From Sweltsa coloradensis (taxonomy: Eukaryota > Arthropoda > Insecta > Plecoptera > Chloroperlidae), in assembly GCA_024449915.1 (NCBI GenBank), contig JAMZAV010001849.1, positions 1-64,000 of the forward strand: a stretch of 64,000 nt of DNA, given 5' to 3'. Position numbers and translations under genes: made by a program. How positions within the stretch are numbered: position 1 is the first letter of the stretch; each line of letters opens with the position of its first letter. Shown one piece after another: positions 1 through 12,243 of this stretch. The notes beneath the pieces are model-generated. The model was not told the origin of the DNA. It searched no databases and saw nothing but the letters and a program-made list of their open reading frames with translations.

Positions 1-23
1 CGATACCTTATTCTCATGGCCCC

Positions 24-707
24 CAAATCTTTCTAGTTCCATTTTAGGTTTGGGGAGTTGAACAGATTATTTGTTTAACCAAACCTTCTTAACAGTGAAG
101 GATGATTGAATTAGCATTCAAATATTGACCGGGTGTTGGTTTCCTATACACAGATGTAGAAACGAATCTAAATCTTTTGATGAATACATCTAAAAAGGTA
201 GACCGCCATCTTTCTCCTTTCAAACGTGAACTTCATCTTAGGATGGTAGGAATTAAGGTCTGACAAATAACTTATCCACCTTATCTTGATCTTCACAATG
301 AATACAGATTATGTCGTCTATAATTTATTGTATTTTACCTGCCCATAGGGCAGGAAGGCTAATGCAGGGCAAGTGTGGCCCTCTGTAGCCTGACACAGTG
401 ATTACAGATTTTACAAGTTTAAACAGTACATGAAAGACAACCAGAGAACATGACATTTATCAGAGTATTATGCCATCTACATATCTCAACCACAAATCTG
501 GTTTAAGCGATGACTGTGCGAGAACTTAATTCTGTTCAAGAGAATCCATGTATATACCAGCAAGTAAAGGTGACAAACAACTGCCCATAGCTAAACCATC
601 TAGTTGATGATAAACAACTTTATTAAATTCAAAGTAGCAAGACATGAGAATTAATTGCAAATGCTCCATTATAGCATCTACAGATCGAGAAGTTCTAGAC
701 TGTAGTG
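24..707 (-). pseudogene. Penelope-like element (PLE-1), downstream half of the reverse transcriptase, decayed
   Basis: Read on the minus strand, this is the palm and connection part of a Penelope-type reverse transcriptase, the enzyme that copies the element's RNA. Seen in order: an MGSCLSPLLAGIYMDSLE block (about 530-601), the PLE version of the MGSPLSP motif; a KPDLWLRYVD block (about 474-505), the start of the catalytic YVDD; a GGLPF-L-DV block (about 184-210), matching LPFLDV; and YRKPTPG (about 121-149), matching YRKPTHT. Reading it needs several frame changes, so it is dead. The YVDD motif is split by the insertion at 323-466. The upstream half continues at 2942-3560. Any GIY-YIG endonuclease would lie beyond base 1. 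PLE assignment rests on motif order and is strong; the clade is not determined. Confidence 0.82.
323..466 (-). mobile_element. 144-bp truncated retroposon fragment inside the PLE-1 catalytic motif
   Basis: The PLE-1 reading RYVD-DIICIHCED is interrupted here. The piece is flanked by near-identical 15-bp copies, ATTATGTCGTCTATA (308-322) and ATTATGCCATCTACA (467-481), which look like a target-site duplication. On the minus strand it ends in a hairpin CCTGCCC/GGGCAGG (338-354) followed by an A-rich tail with ATACAATAAAT. That is typical of the 3' end of a 5'-truncated LINE or SINE. The parent family is not identified. Confidence 0.6.
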
Positions 708-711
708 AATA

Positions 712-2937
712 TGAGACTATACGGACTCTCCCTGAGTGGACTTAGGTCTTTTGGCAATGGTCATTCGAAGATAGATTCGTATCTTGAAGTCGATGCAGTT
801 GGTCAGTGGAAGAAGAGCTGTGTATTTTTCATGAGCTGGTTCAAGGCTACTACTGAAGCAACTGGTTTAAATGTGTAAAACCATAGATAAACTAATTAAA
901 TACTAATAATACAGAACGGTGTGATTTAAATCAGAAACTAGAGAAAATTTCGTTTTATTTCATAAAAGAATCATGTGATTCAGTTAAATTTAACAATTTT
1001 AATATCAAATCTATGTCAATCTATTTTATTAAATTAAAGAAAATCCCAAAGTTCATACTTCGTCTTTTTCGTATAATGCGTCGCCCGGACATTTATTTGG
1101 ACCTGTTTCAGTTAATGACACTGTGTGCTGTTCTCTGATTGGTTATCATAACGCTGCGATCGTAATTGTATTGTTGAGAGGGTTAGTAGTTTGAGAAGTT
1201 GTGTTGGAAGATGTCGGGCGTGGGCCGAGTTAGGCGATGTGTAAAACTTAGGAAAAGTTAACTAGGGAAAACGTTTTGAAGATAGGAAACGCGTGTTAAA
1301 AATCCGCGAAAGTGCTTATTGAGAACGAGCGGCGATCTGCCTAGAAGAAATACAAGTAAACGTCTGTGAAATCAACGAGAACTGTAACCAACCGAGGTAC
1401 ATGTTACGAGTCTAGCAGAGACCAGGGATACGTGAGTGAACGAACTTTTGCATGCCTTAGGAGCATATTAATAATCCGACGGACTTGATAAAATACAGCA
1501 TCGATAGCCATTATCAATCATTATTATTATCAATAATCATTAATAGCCTAAGGGCCGAGAGTTAGTTGCGTTCAAGAAGATTCAAGAACGATTGTATCCG
1601 CGTAGCCTGGAGAAGACGCCACGGGAAACGCAATCAAAGTTTGATGGTTAGATTACTACGAACTATAGACTGAAGTATCACGAAAAGGAAATTGGTAAGG
1701 ATAAAATCGTTATAAACCCAAAAGTATAAGAACATATAAGGAACGGTTATTGACAATTCAATATCTTGTCAAAGTTTAGTATTTGGGCAAATTGGTTCGA
1801 AATCAATAAATGCAGATTATTTGAAATCCAAAATGGCGAATTTTAGTTGCAAAGAGTTTGAAGTTGACATCAACAATAAAAAACTTTGAACATACGCGAG
1901 TGACTGAGCCACCGACGTCGAAACGATTTGTATTGTTGATAAAGACGCGTGAAGTCAGAACTGTGTCGATAAAAGTTGGTCGTGTTTACATCATTAACTG
2001 TCTGACAGTTTACCGGGTGAGGAACTGGAGAACTTGTTTATTGAACTCGGGATGCTGGGTATCGGGCAAGTGTGTAACATTTGAACGTACGGTCGGAGTT
2101 GGTTTATCCGAACGATAATAAACGTAATTTTATCACCGCTCGAACAATATCAAGTGACAGTTGAACTTCGAAAGGAATCACACCCGGGGGATACGAACTC
2201 AAGACAGGATCGTCGGTACAAGACAACGACAGTCAATACATACGCAGCAAGTTACTGAACTACACGTCGAACTTCGTTGACTTCATAGGGTTTCGATGGG
2301 AGTCGTGATCATTTGTGATGAGTATTAGAATAAGTTTATTACTAATTATATTGTCATAGACTTTCGGAAAACTTTACTGTTGTCCATCAGACCAAGAGAT
2401 ATCTTAACTAGATACCCAAATTTCGCTTTTAGCCATCAGTACTGATAGGTAGGGTTTTGAAATGTATTCCTTGTCAATGAAGGAAATTCATTTGTGTTAT
2501 ACAATATAGCCGTTCTGGTTTGACTTATTAACCGTTGATTGTCTTTTGTAATGTCATCCTAGATCTAGTTTAAATTATAAGTTGTATTTCAGAGATGTTT
2601 GTCTTCGATGTCTTACGATTCTCAATTTTGTGGGTCTTGGTGAGTTATAGGAGGTTGATGTGAACTAGTAGGGACCTTTAGACTTGAGTACCAGGTTCAC
2701 GCCTAGGTAGGGTTTAAAATTCAAGTTGAGGGATTTTACCCTTTGATCAGTTGTTATTTATTCTCAATTAATATTTTACTTCTAAGTGAGGTCAGAAATC
2801 GTGTTTCACTTTAATTAGGCGACCCATCGCCGAGTATGTTCTTGATCATTAAATCATATTTTCTGGAGTACAGCTATTTAGTGAGGTATCCAACGAGAGC
2901 CTGATTACCTGAGGGGTCGTAGGTTCGTTGTGTTACA
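712..2937. mobile_element. 2.2-kb TG...CA element (solo-LTR-like) inserted in PLE-1
   Basis: Bounded by TG at 712-713 and CA at 2936-2937, and flanked on both sides by the 4-bp direct repeat AATA (708-711 and 2938-2941). Removing the element plus one AATA copy restores the PLE reading frame across the join (minus strand ...LLTDY-SLQSRT...), which fixes both ends exactly. TG/CA ends with a 4-bp duplication fit an LTR retrotransposon integration. No convincing pair of direct LTRs, primer-binding site or gag-pol frame is visible, so a large solo LTR or non-autonomous element is the best reading. A related 16-base motif (CCTAAGTCCACTCAGG and CCTACGACCCCTCAGG, minus strand) lies near each end. The longest open frame (1858-2118) resembles nothing I know. 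Confidence 0.6.
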
Positions 2938-2941
2938 AATA

Positions 2942-3560
2942 ATCAGTCAATAATTTGTTTTTTACAATTGAAAGAACCTCCTTGACAGGTACACTAAGGA
3001 AACACATTTACAACATCAAAACTCAACAATCTAGACTTGTCACTAACTGAAACTTCTCTCAACTGATCTACAAGCTCCTTTGATTTTTAAGACAGCTGAT
3101 TTTAAAGTTATGACTAAGAGGTTTTAAGGTATTGAAAATAAATTTAAATAACAGACTTAAAGGTGATCCCCTTGAACTCACAATTGGCCTTAATGGTAAG
3201 CCCTCCTTATGTACTTTTGGGAATCCATAAGCATGAGGGGTTTTAGAGAAATGCGGTGTTAAATGAGATTTACCTTAAAGTCAATGCTTTTTCATAAATC
3301 TTGAGCATGGATATACTTGTTTTTCATATGCAGATGTAAGATTTTTCTTCATAACTTGATACAGTGATTCATTTTTAGTATTGAGCTGAATTTATCCACA
3401 TAATTCGTTTTATCCATGATGACGGTAGCTTTCCTTTATCTGTAGGCAATATAATAATTGTTTGTCCTTCTTCAGGTCTTGAAGAATATTCATTCATTAC
3501 AAGTCAAATTAGGTTAAAGTTTTTTCCATATTTCATTAAAGAGTTTTTAAAAACTCGCTC
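2942..3560 (-). pseudogene. PLE-1, upstream half of the reverse transcriptase, decayed
   Basis: Minus-strand continuation of PLE-1 upstream of the 2.2-kb insertion. Blocks in order from 3560 downward: ILPTDKGK followed by a VIMDKTNYVDK-like stretch (about 3395-3455), the PLE N-terminal DKG motif; AYGFPKVHKEGLPLRPIVSS (about 3180-3240), matching the fingers motif GLPKVHK-PLRPIVSS; SFDVVNVF and SVPVKE (about 2975-3025), matching the D-V-S-L-F-T-N-V-P motif with the first catalytic aspartate. Several single-base frame changes are needed. The sequence joins the downstream half at the AATA duplication. Family-level assignment is confident from motif order and spacing. Confidence 0.82.
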
Positions 3561-4399
3561 TTACTTCATCTTTCGATTGTTTGTTATTCAAATGTTTGTA
3601 CTCATCTATTGATTTGTTTTGCGTTGTCTTGATTCGTCGCGCCGGATGGAATTTGGTGTCGGGTTACGTTGTCAGCCCTGACAGCGTTGCCAGGGGTGGC
3701 CAGCCGATGCCATCTGCTTCTGCCGGACCGTTTAGATCTCTTTGCAGATGTCTTTGGCTGCTTGGAAATCCAGTGAGGATCGTACACTCACTTCATTCTT
3801 GTTTAATGGTTTAGCTTTGTCGAATTGTTGAAATAGGTGGTTAGTTTATTGCTTATTAAAAATGAATCTATATAACAGGTAGTAACGTTGTAAAAAAAAT
3901 CATTGGACTTTCCATTGTTATTAATATTTTTATTTAAAATGTGATATTTCGAATCCCTTACAGGAGTCTTATCAAACTAACAATTGAAAACCACAACAGA
4001 CACGACAAAAAAACATTTCCCCAAAAAATATAAATAAATATGGCTGTGTATTATAACCAAATTATGAACAAAAAAAAAATTTATGAATAAAAATAAAAAT
4101 CACAAAAAACATAAGATTAAATTTACATGTTGGATGAAATAAAACTATTGATCTAGTGATAAAATTGATGGACAAAAACTCTTCCAAATGGCTGGATTGT
4201 TTACACTAGGCACACTGATTGTATTGGCCACACAGGAAATCAAACCAGCTTCCTTAATTTTCGTGTAGTGGCATTAGATTCATCATCGTCAAATAAAATC
4301 AAATAAGTAGTCAAATAAGTCAAATAAGTAGAAAATCACCATCGTATTAATTGGGAAAAAACTTCAATCCTGGCACACGAATCTAATGACACATTCACA
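3561..4399. other. AT-rich stretch without recognised genes
   Basis: Possible N-terminal PLE sequence at 3602-3790 on the minus strand (an open frame rich in Lys, Arg and Ser that leads toward the RT block), but no motif confirms it. The rest is A/T-rich with short ATT- and AAATA-type simple sequence and no recognised element. Confidence 0.4.
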
Positions 4400-4715
4400 G
4401 AACCTTAATTTATGAGTTTATATATTCGTGTGAAATTGAGAGCAATCGAAACATTATTTCTCATGATAATAGCAATTTTACGATATTTGGATTTTGAAAA
4501 TTTCTTTACTTTTAACACCTTAGGGCTACATGCTTGCCGATTGTAATGATTTTTCGCAGCTAACCCTAATTTTATGAATTTATATATTTGTGTGAAATTT
4601 GAGCGTAATCAAAAAAACTGTTTCTCATAAAAAAAAGCAATTGTACACTTTTTTGTTTTAAAAAATTACGCTCATCCAACAACGCGCCTGAAAAAGCGTT
4701 TGCGAAGCTTCCTAG
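4400..4715 (+). mobile_element. 5'-truncated Helentron-like element, 3' end
   Basis: Ends with CGCTCATCCAAC (about 4669-4680), a degenerate AACGC...GCGTT hairpin, and CCTAG at 4711-4715 followed by T. These are the same terminal features as the complete copy at 19051-19819. Upstream sequence (TTTGAGCG-AATC, TTTCTCAT, GATTTTTCGCAG) matches the internal repeats of that copy. No TTGGATGAGC start is visible. Confidence 0.55.
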
Positions 4716-5046
4716 TATACTTAAAATCCAAATTTGACCAAAACTAGGCCCTATTGCTTAATAAAAATAAAAATCGACCATTGATTATCTCTACTAGGTG
4801 TTTTCGTTGCGTCCCAGATGCAGAATATTAACTTTCACAAACACACTAAAGACAAATTAAGAAATAAGAATATTAACATATTACAATGGGATCTACATTT
4901 TACCAAAGCGATTAATTGTTCGAAGATGATAATATTAAGTTACTAAATGAAATAATACCAAAAAAAGTATATTGGCAGTTTACGAGCACAGAAAAACAAT
5001 ATGGAAATATATTTATTTGGGGGCCCCTAGATCAAGGGGCCCTAGG

Positions 5047-5850
5047 CGCGCGCCTAGTGCGCCTAGGCCTAAAATCGCCACTGCTAATTTCATAGAGCAG
5101 ACAACAATGAACTACAGTTAAAACATTTTTTTAAATAGCTAATAACAACAACAATGCATTTAAAAACACAAAAACTTACGTAAACAAATAAAAAAAGAAC
5201 ATTAAAATGCAATTAATTATTACACCAAATAAAAAAAGTCTTGGGGAAAAAAAAAAGAAAAAAAAAAGGGAAAAAAAAACAAGAAAAAAATCAACAAAAA
5301 AGAAAAACAAAAAGTAAAAACTATTATTTTAACGATTCATCTATTATCGCAAGAATGTTCCATTGTTTGGCAAATTGCATCCGTCGTGGCTTTAAGCCTA
5401 AAATTCGATCGTGAAGAAAACATGAAACTTGACCAGGTTCAATATTATGATGAGGCGCGCGCCTAGGCCTAAAATCGCCACTGCTAATTTCATAGATGCA
5501 GACAACAATGAACTACAGTTAAAACATTTTTTTAAATAGCTAATAACAACAACAATGCATTTAAAACACAAACTTTTAGGTAACAAATTAAAAAAGGGAA
5601 CATTAAATCAATAATTATTACACCAAATAAAAAAAGTTTTTGGGGAAAAAAAAAGAAAAGGAAAAGGAAAAACAAGAAAAAAATCAACAAAAAAGAAAAA
5701 CAAAAAGTAAAAACTATTATTTAACGTTTCCCATCTATTATCGCAAGAATGTTCCATTGTTTGGGCAAATTGCATCCGTCGCGGCTTTAAGCCTAAAATT
5801 CGATCGTGAAGAAAAAAATGAAACTTGACCAGGTTCAATATTATGATGAC
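5047..5850. repeat. Two-copy tandem duplication of about 400 bp carrying hAT-like ends
   Basis: Copy 1 is about 5047-5450 and copy 2 about 5451-5850. They differ by scattered single-base indels, mostly in A-runs. Each copy starts with GCCTAGGCCTAAAATCGCCACTG. On the minus strand this is CAGTGGCGATTTTAGG, a hAT-style terminus followed by a possible 8-bp flank CTAATTTC. A GC-rich block with GGGCCC and GCGCGCGCC palindromes precedes it at 5020-5060. No transposase is visible. Open frames here are A-run artefacts. Confidence 0.6.
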
Positions 5851-7942
5851 AAGGAATCCAGAAATAGATGGCTTCAAGTTGAGATCCTGTAACTTTCTTA
5901 TTAATTGATTAAATAAATTAATTCATAAATTAACACTAAAAATATATTTAATAAAGAGACTACACTGTCGCCCTTGTTATCTATTATGTTTGGGAACCTC
6001 CGAACAGGGACAAGACAATAGATAGAGAGTACATTTTACAGACCTTGTTTTTATTGTAGCAGACAGTACATGTTTCACCCAGCCACTCGCTCGAACGACT
6101 GCGAGCCGAGACCCGGTCTATCACTGGCCAACCTCGTACAGTGAGGGGTGAGGCGGGGTCTGGCCTTGACGTAACATACATGACGTAGATACATAACATA
6201 CATGACATTATCAAATAAAAGTCTTACAAGAATAATTATCGCAAAAATATTTGAAATTAGTTAATTAGTTATCTAATCAATTACATTTTAGTTATACCAC
6301 TTTTAACCTATGTATAATTATGCATACCTAAAACTCCACAGATGGGCCTAATATTTTCCCACTTCACTAACATCATGCAAATAAATCCAAAATGTTCTGT
6401 CCCCAAGCGGAATTCTTGTAACTGATAGATTAATAGATGAATGAAGTTGAATAACAATTAATCATCGGAAGTTTGTAAATAAACAGAAGAAATACTGAAA
6501 ATAACGAAACAATTGGACATTTTCCGGTCTTTCACAAAAACGCTACCTTAAAAGAACCGGACAGTAACTTTGGGCCCCAGGGCCATTCAAAGTGAGTAAA
6601 GTTTAAATTTACTGATTTTCAGATCTTAAAAGTGGTTCTACAAAAATTATAAAAAAAATATGCCTAGATATGTAATCACAAAAATGTTAAGGTGGGACAG
6701 GACCTCGGTATAGTGGCCTATGTTGGTGGAAGAAGAAGCTAAAGAGAGGCCCTGGAGGTGGGACTTTACAAGTGTCACTCAAAATATTCGAAAATGAGCC
6801 GTCCAATACACGGTCGCAGTTGCCTCGTGTGGCTGTGACTACACTATGTACTGCAGAAGCTCTGAAAGCGCGCGTCTCAGTCAGCCAGCGTAGCGCCAGA
6901 TCGTTCACACTGCTACTCGACTCATCGGGCTCACTCGTCGAACGAGTTAGAACAAGATGATGTTAGTTCTAGGAGAGTAGGGTGGCTGAGTTAATTACAT
7001 CAAACCGAAATTTTGTTTCAAACTCATATATTATATTAAAGGTAAAAGTGATCATGTACTTTATCAGGAAATATCAAAATGGAATTATTGTTTGCTGTGA
7101 ATGAAAAAAGATTTATAAAATTTCCTGACTAAAAACGTAGTGGATTCAAACCCACGTCCGTAATAGGTACCCGGTACCAGAACCTCCGTACCGGCATAAT
7201 ATAATGTAAAATACGTTGATGAAAGACCTCAAGGAGTCAAGAGATAGCTGGTAACTGCATTTGAACAAAGTGGTGTATGTATAAATTGCTTTGTAAGTAT
7301 ATGTATTCATTTTATCATTCAATTGTGGATGTTTATTGCGTTAGTTACGGAAGTACCATTTTATATATTATTTATTCATTTAATTTTGGCATTCATTCAT
7401 TGGATAAATAAGCAAATCCACCTCCTGATTAATTAAGCCCAGTGGCATATCCAGGGGGGCTTAAATATTATATTCTTCAAATCATCTAGGTTTAAGCAAA
7501 AAAATTAATTCATCTATTCATTTTTGTAGACACATAATAACCCCACTTCACAAATTTACGCATTTTTCAAAAAATTGTCGAAAGGACTATGTCCCGTAAT
7601 TAATTTTAAGGCTAATTCTTTGCAATTAGGTGTGGCTATTGTTGGATAAGTTTTTTATTTGATTCTTGCACATTGGTAATGATAAACATAGGTGAAATAC
7701 TATCTATAATATATAATAATCTATATTCTATGAACTCGTACATATGCCCGAACCCTAATAACTTCCACATAATTATAGATACATTTACAATCGTAAAATT
7801 GTCCCCGCTCGGGATTCACCACGATTCATCACGATCGGAGTAAGACTGGTAAAAAAGCAAAAAAATTCAAACAAACAAACAAACAAACACAGAAAAAAAT
7901 AACAGACAAATTTTCTCCTCCGCTTTGCTTGTCATTTTTATA
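5851..7942. other. Intergenic sequence, no recognised gene
   Basis: Mostly AT-rich. Small signals only: a tRNA-like B box on the minus strand at 7141-7155 (GGTTTGAATCC), possibly a decayed SINE head; a single hAT-like terminus CAGTGGCATATCCAGG at 7441 with no partner found; and an AAAC/ACAA microsatellite at 7865-7890. Confidence 0.35.
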
Positions 7943-10900
7943 CGCACTTTCCTTTGAGCAGGCCCATGGAGTGGGTACCCCCCCTGCCCCACACCGCGCA
8001 ATTGGTGATGCATTCACTATGTCTTTGATGTAGTCTCTCGCGTCTGCACTGCGCATGCAACGCGACGTTGACCGCTGAGTCATAGCAATGGTCATAAATA
8101 AAACACATGTCCCGACAGACGACACAAACAGTAGATATGGACACAGGGAAATAAAAAGACGTCATTTGCGAGAATGTTTAGGCTACTATAATAGCAACAC
8201 TCGATCGACGACCACAACAATGAATCAAATGAATCGAAACTACGAACAAGCCACCCCATAGGTTGTTCGGGACGTAAACAAACTAAACAATGCAAAGTTA
8301 TACATATGAAAATTGGTGGGGTCAGTATGCAGAAAACTTGTAATGACCGATTGACCGTTGTTTGTTCACATACAATAATGATAGGTGCCCGTTAGGGCGC
8401 CGCAGCCAAGCAGTGGTGTGCTAACATTCGGGACTGATATTACTAGTAAACTATAATAGACCATATTCGTCACTTTCAATTAACCAGGGGTTATGACTGG
8501 ACGGGGAAAAGGTCTACAACGTTCAAATTTAACTGCAAATAATAGTGATAGATGCAAATTGAAACAAAAAGTTGATCAAGTTTTTTTTAATGTAACTATA
8601 GAAACTATAAAACAATCTTCTACAATGTGTGTAAACCCTATAATGCTAAAAATATAGTTTGTTATAATAACATATTATAGATTTTTATTTATATGAAGCT
8701 CCATTTTATGCGTTATGAAAACTAAATGTTAGGAGGTGTTGCTTTATTTTAATCGCTTCTTCGTCATTCATTACAATCTGTAAAACTCACTTCCCCACTA
8801 TAAATACATAAAATTTACTTTGCCCCGTGACCGCATCGTTTCATATAGCTCGGCATTATGAATTTGCACGCAATTAAAACAATAGTTTTCAATGCACATT
8901 TTGACTAGCTTGTGCAACGTATGAAGGAACGGGACAAAGTGAAGTTAGTTTTTATATTGAGCTCAAGTAGAATAATCAGAAGCTTGGCCCTTCTTTGAGA
9001 TCACAATGCCTCTAGATTGTATTGTTTTTGTAGATAGGAGTACAAGTGAGTACGCTTTGTGATAGCCCATACACGTTCATTCCCTTGAAATATATCAATT
9101 TATCAAATTTCAAGATTCAAAAATCTGTTAAGTGAATGCATACAATAAATTAACATTTTTTCCAAAAATTATACATGTTCTCATGTTAACTATTAATTGC
9201 TATGTAAAAATAAACACTGCATTATTGGTCAAAAACCCAAACATGATTGTCGCAATCAACCACTACTACACTTGTCTACAATGCTGCACCGTCCTCCCGG
9301 ATGCGGAATTTCCTTATTCTAGATATCCGTGCGTAATAGTACCGATTCCAAGTAAATACGTTATTTACTCAAATTGTCGAGAAATATTTCTGTTTCGGAA
9401 TTGTTTTTTAAATGTGTATTTTTGTTGGAGATTTGCATCTAATATTTTCTGAATGGGCTACTTTTGAAGAATGACAATGATGTGTAACTTGATTCAAAAG
9501 TTAAAAACACCCATATGCGGCCATCACACGGTCAATTTTGGTAAAAGCTAAAGTTTGCTCTCAAAATACATTGATGAGGGCTCGAACAATGAAATTCTGT
9601 ATACTTCATAATCAACGCCCTGCAATGCACCAACCCGCCACTGCATGACGTAGTGCAGTGAAACACCATTTAAATGAGTTCAAGAGAGCATGAACAAGTG
9701 TATTTTAAAGTTTAATAGCTCCCAAAAAATTTAGGTGTCTTTGTCTTTTCTTGTATAATCTAGGCTAAATATAATATGTATTCAAATGATGTGTGCAAAA
9801 CTACAGAAGGACAGAGTTTGTTGTTCTTAATATGGTTGTTGTTACAGAATTTGTATGTATAAATTGCATGACACAACTAACATTATAAACACTTCATAAT
9901 TAGTGAGTGATTGGAAAATACGTAAAAATATAAGCAATGATTTGTCATTTACACACGTCGGGAGTGATTAAAAACGCGCGATGCACGTCCTTGAGACTGT
10001 CTCATCGGCGAGATTTGGGCTTTGAGTCGTGGGGAGGAGGGACTATTAGATTCAATGCGTTTATCTGTGATTATCGTGATCTGTGATGCAGCGATCATTA
10101 GGCTACTTTTCTAAATCTAGAACGACTCAAATATGCGGACAGTGAATAAGCCAATGCGAATACTGCTTGTACAGCGTACGGATTTTAATTATAGCCTGGA
10201 TGTAGTCCTTTATTTTTGATTTTATTATTTCTGGGTATGCACACAGTCCCGTTTTGTTTTCACGTTTGTCTATGATTATTGATTATATCAACGCTATCAC
10301 ACACCAATAATAAAATAGAAGTACCTAGTAGACCGAATTAATAACGCCATATCCAAATCTCAGTTGGTTTGGGGCATCAGCTCAGACAGCGGAAGACTGG
10401 GGTTCTATCCTCAGTTGATACAATTTCTATATTATGTTACCGTTATCAAATGCTAAAACTCAGGAACTTTAAATCGATTAAAAATGACTTGTTAAAAAAT
10501 AAACATTACATATTATACCACCACGGAACAATATTTACATTTTTAGATTGCCTTGCGCTCTGCGCATAATAAAAACGAGTTTTTTTGTGACGTGGCTCAT
10601 CCAAAGACTAATAAAGAAACGCTCCATAGAACCAAATGATCCGGGTTCGAGCCAAAACGAGGCATTTTCAATTCGAATCTTTTGGATAGTTATAATTTTT
10701 TAGTACCATATTCACAAAGATTGCGATACATTCTTTAATTAACTATATTTTTTACATCATGTGTTGCGGCGTGATCTAATTATGAACAGAGGCCATTGTA
10801 AATAATATACCATATTTTGCATGCTTTTCATCGAAGATATATATGACCTATTATGATTTTGCAATGAACGTGTTTTCATTGGGCTCATCCCTTAAAAAAA

Positions 10901-11511
10901 ATTAATATTAACCTGTTTATTGAAGCAAAACCTTGCACACATAACTCAATATGTCTTATACTGTTACCGTGTTCTATAACAAATACGTATTATAGGCCTA
11001 TGCATTGGTGGTGTTCTGCATTAGTAAAACAATTCATTCATGGCCAATGAAATCGTTTTTTCGAACATAAATAACCCCCCTGTCACTCAAAAAGTCGTAT
11101 CGCCAGAGTGCGCCACTTGCTGGGGCCGAAAAGGCCTAAAATAGCTGCAAAACATGCATTCGTAGTTCAGTAGTTTAGCGGTAACTACATATACGATTTT
11201 AATAATTTTTTTTTTAATTTTAAGATAATTGTTGAAATTCGAACTTATGTTTTGTACTTTTTCCATAAAAAAATTTGTAATTTTTTTATAAAGCTCTAAA
11301 GTGAAGGTAAATTTTCAAAATATTGACCAAGTTCGCAATTTTTCATAAGACCATATTATGTACAATTTCGAAAATCGACAAAACATAAGTCCTAGTAAAT
11401 TTTATCGTGAATAGAGTAAAAAAAAATTATGCCGATATGACAGTTGTGGGCCGAGTTCTAACTGAAATGCTGGGACACTGCATCGCACCGATATTATAGC
11501 TACTCCTGTGC
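7943..11511 (+). repeat. Giant palindrome 1, left arm (about 3.57 kb)
   Basis: Reverse complement of 14567-18177. Outer end: GAGCAGG-CCATGGAGTGGGTACCCCC at 7957-7985, matched at 18130-18165. Inner end: AGCTACTCCTGTGC near 11500, matched by GCACAGGAGTAGCT at 14567. Long blocks such as 11041-11175 are near perfect in the two arms. Outer sequence (8385-8420, GGTGCCCGTTAGGGCGCCGC) recurs in the spacer at 11620. The 106-residue open frame at 9132-9452 is broken in the other arm and is probably not a gene. Confidence 0.88.
10345..10420 (+). repeat. tRNA-derived SINE head in the left arm of palindrome 1
   Basis: A-box-like TCTCAGTTGGTTTGGGGC at 10358-10375 and B-box-like GGGGTTCTATCC at 10399-10410, at normal tRNA spacing. 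The mirrored copy in the other arm is at 15665-15740. Acceptor and anticodon stems are poor, so this is a pseudo-tRNA. A second isolated B-box-like GGGTTCGAGCC is at about 10634. Confidence 0.5.
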
Positions 11512-12212
11512 AACCTTAAGTAGTTAACGTACTTTTAAAAGAAAACGTTGAATAAATTAAACGTAAGGCATAGAAATCAAAGTTTTAATAAAAGCTCAAT
11601 AAAGTGTATTAAATATATTGGTGCCCGTTACGGCGCCGCAGCCCAAGCCGTGGTATGCTACACACTCAGCATCTTATACAGCACACCAGAGTTGGGGTGA
11701 TTTCGAGATGTTACCCAGCCCAGCCGTCAAGAGACGTGAAGTTTACTTAAAAACTATCTAGATGAATTTAGGTACCTGACAACACATGCCAAATTTGGTT
11801 GGTGTACGACCATTCCTTCTGGCTGAAAAAGTGTGTTGAAACATGCTCACAACTTTAAGCACAGCTTTAAGGATGTTAGCTACTACTTATTAATTTGTCA
11901 GTTTCAATTGCTCAGGGATTCTGACCAAACACTGTGTACAAAAACTAAGTATTTGGACCACTAGATATTTTACATTCTATTGTTAATTGTTAATAACATA
12001 GCAATTAAATCGACATTGATAAAATTATTATATTTTAACAAATAATATTTCAATGGAACTTGAAAAAGCAATGAGATCCCACACATAACAAAATCTTATA
12101 AAAATACAGCCAAACCTTACACACTCAAGAGCAAATGGGATCTAAAAGAAATACAAAGCGTATGTAGGTCTACCCTCCTACATTTTTTGCTTTCTTAATA
12201 CATAAATTCACT

Positions 12213-12243
<31 letters not shown>

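Noticed and set aside
9132..9452. 106-codon frame in palindrome 1 left arm
   Set aside because: Disrupted in the right arm by indels and a microsatellite; composition is that of AT-rich non-coding DNA.
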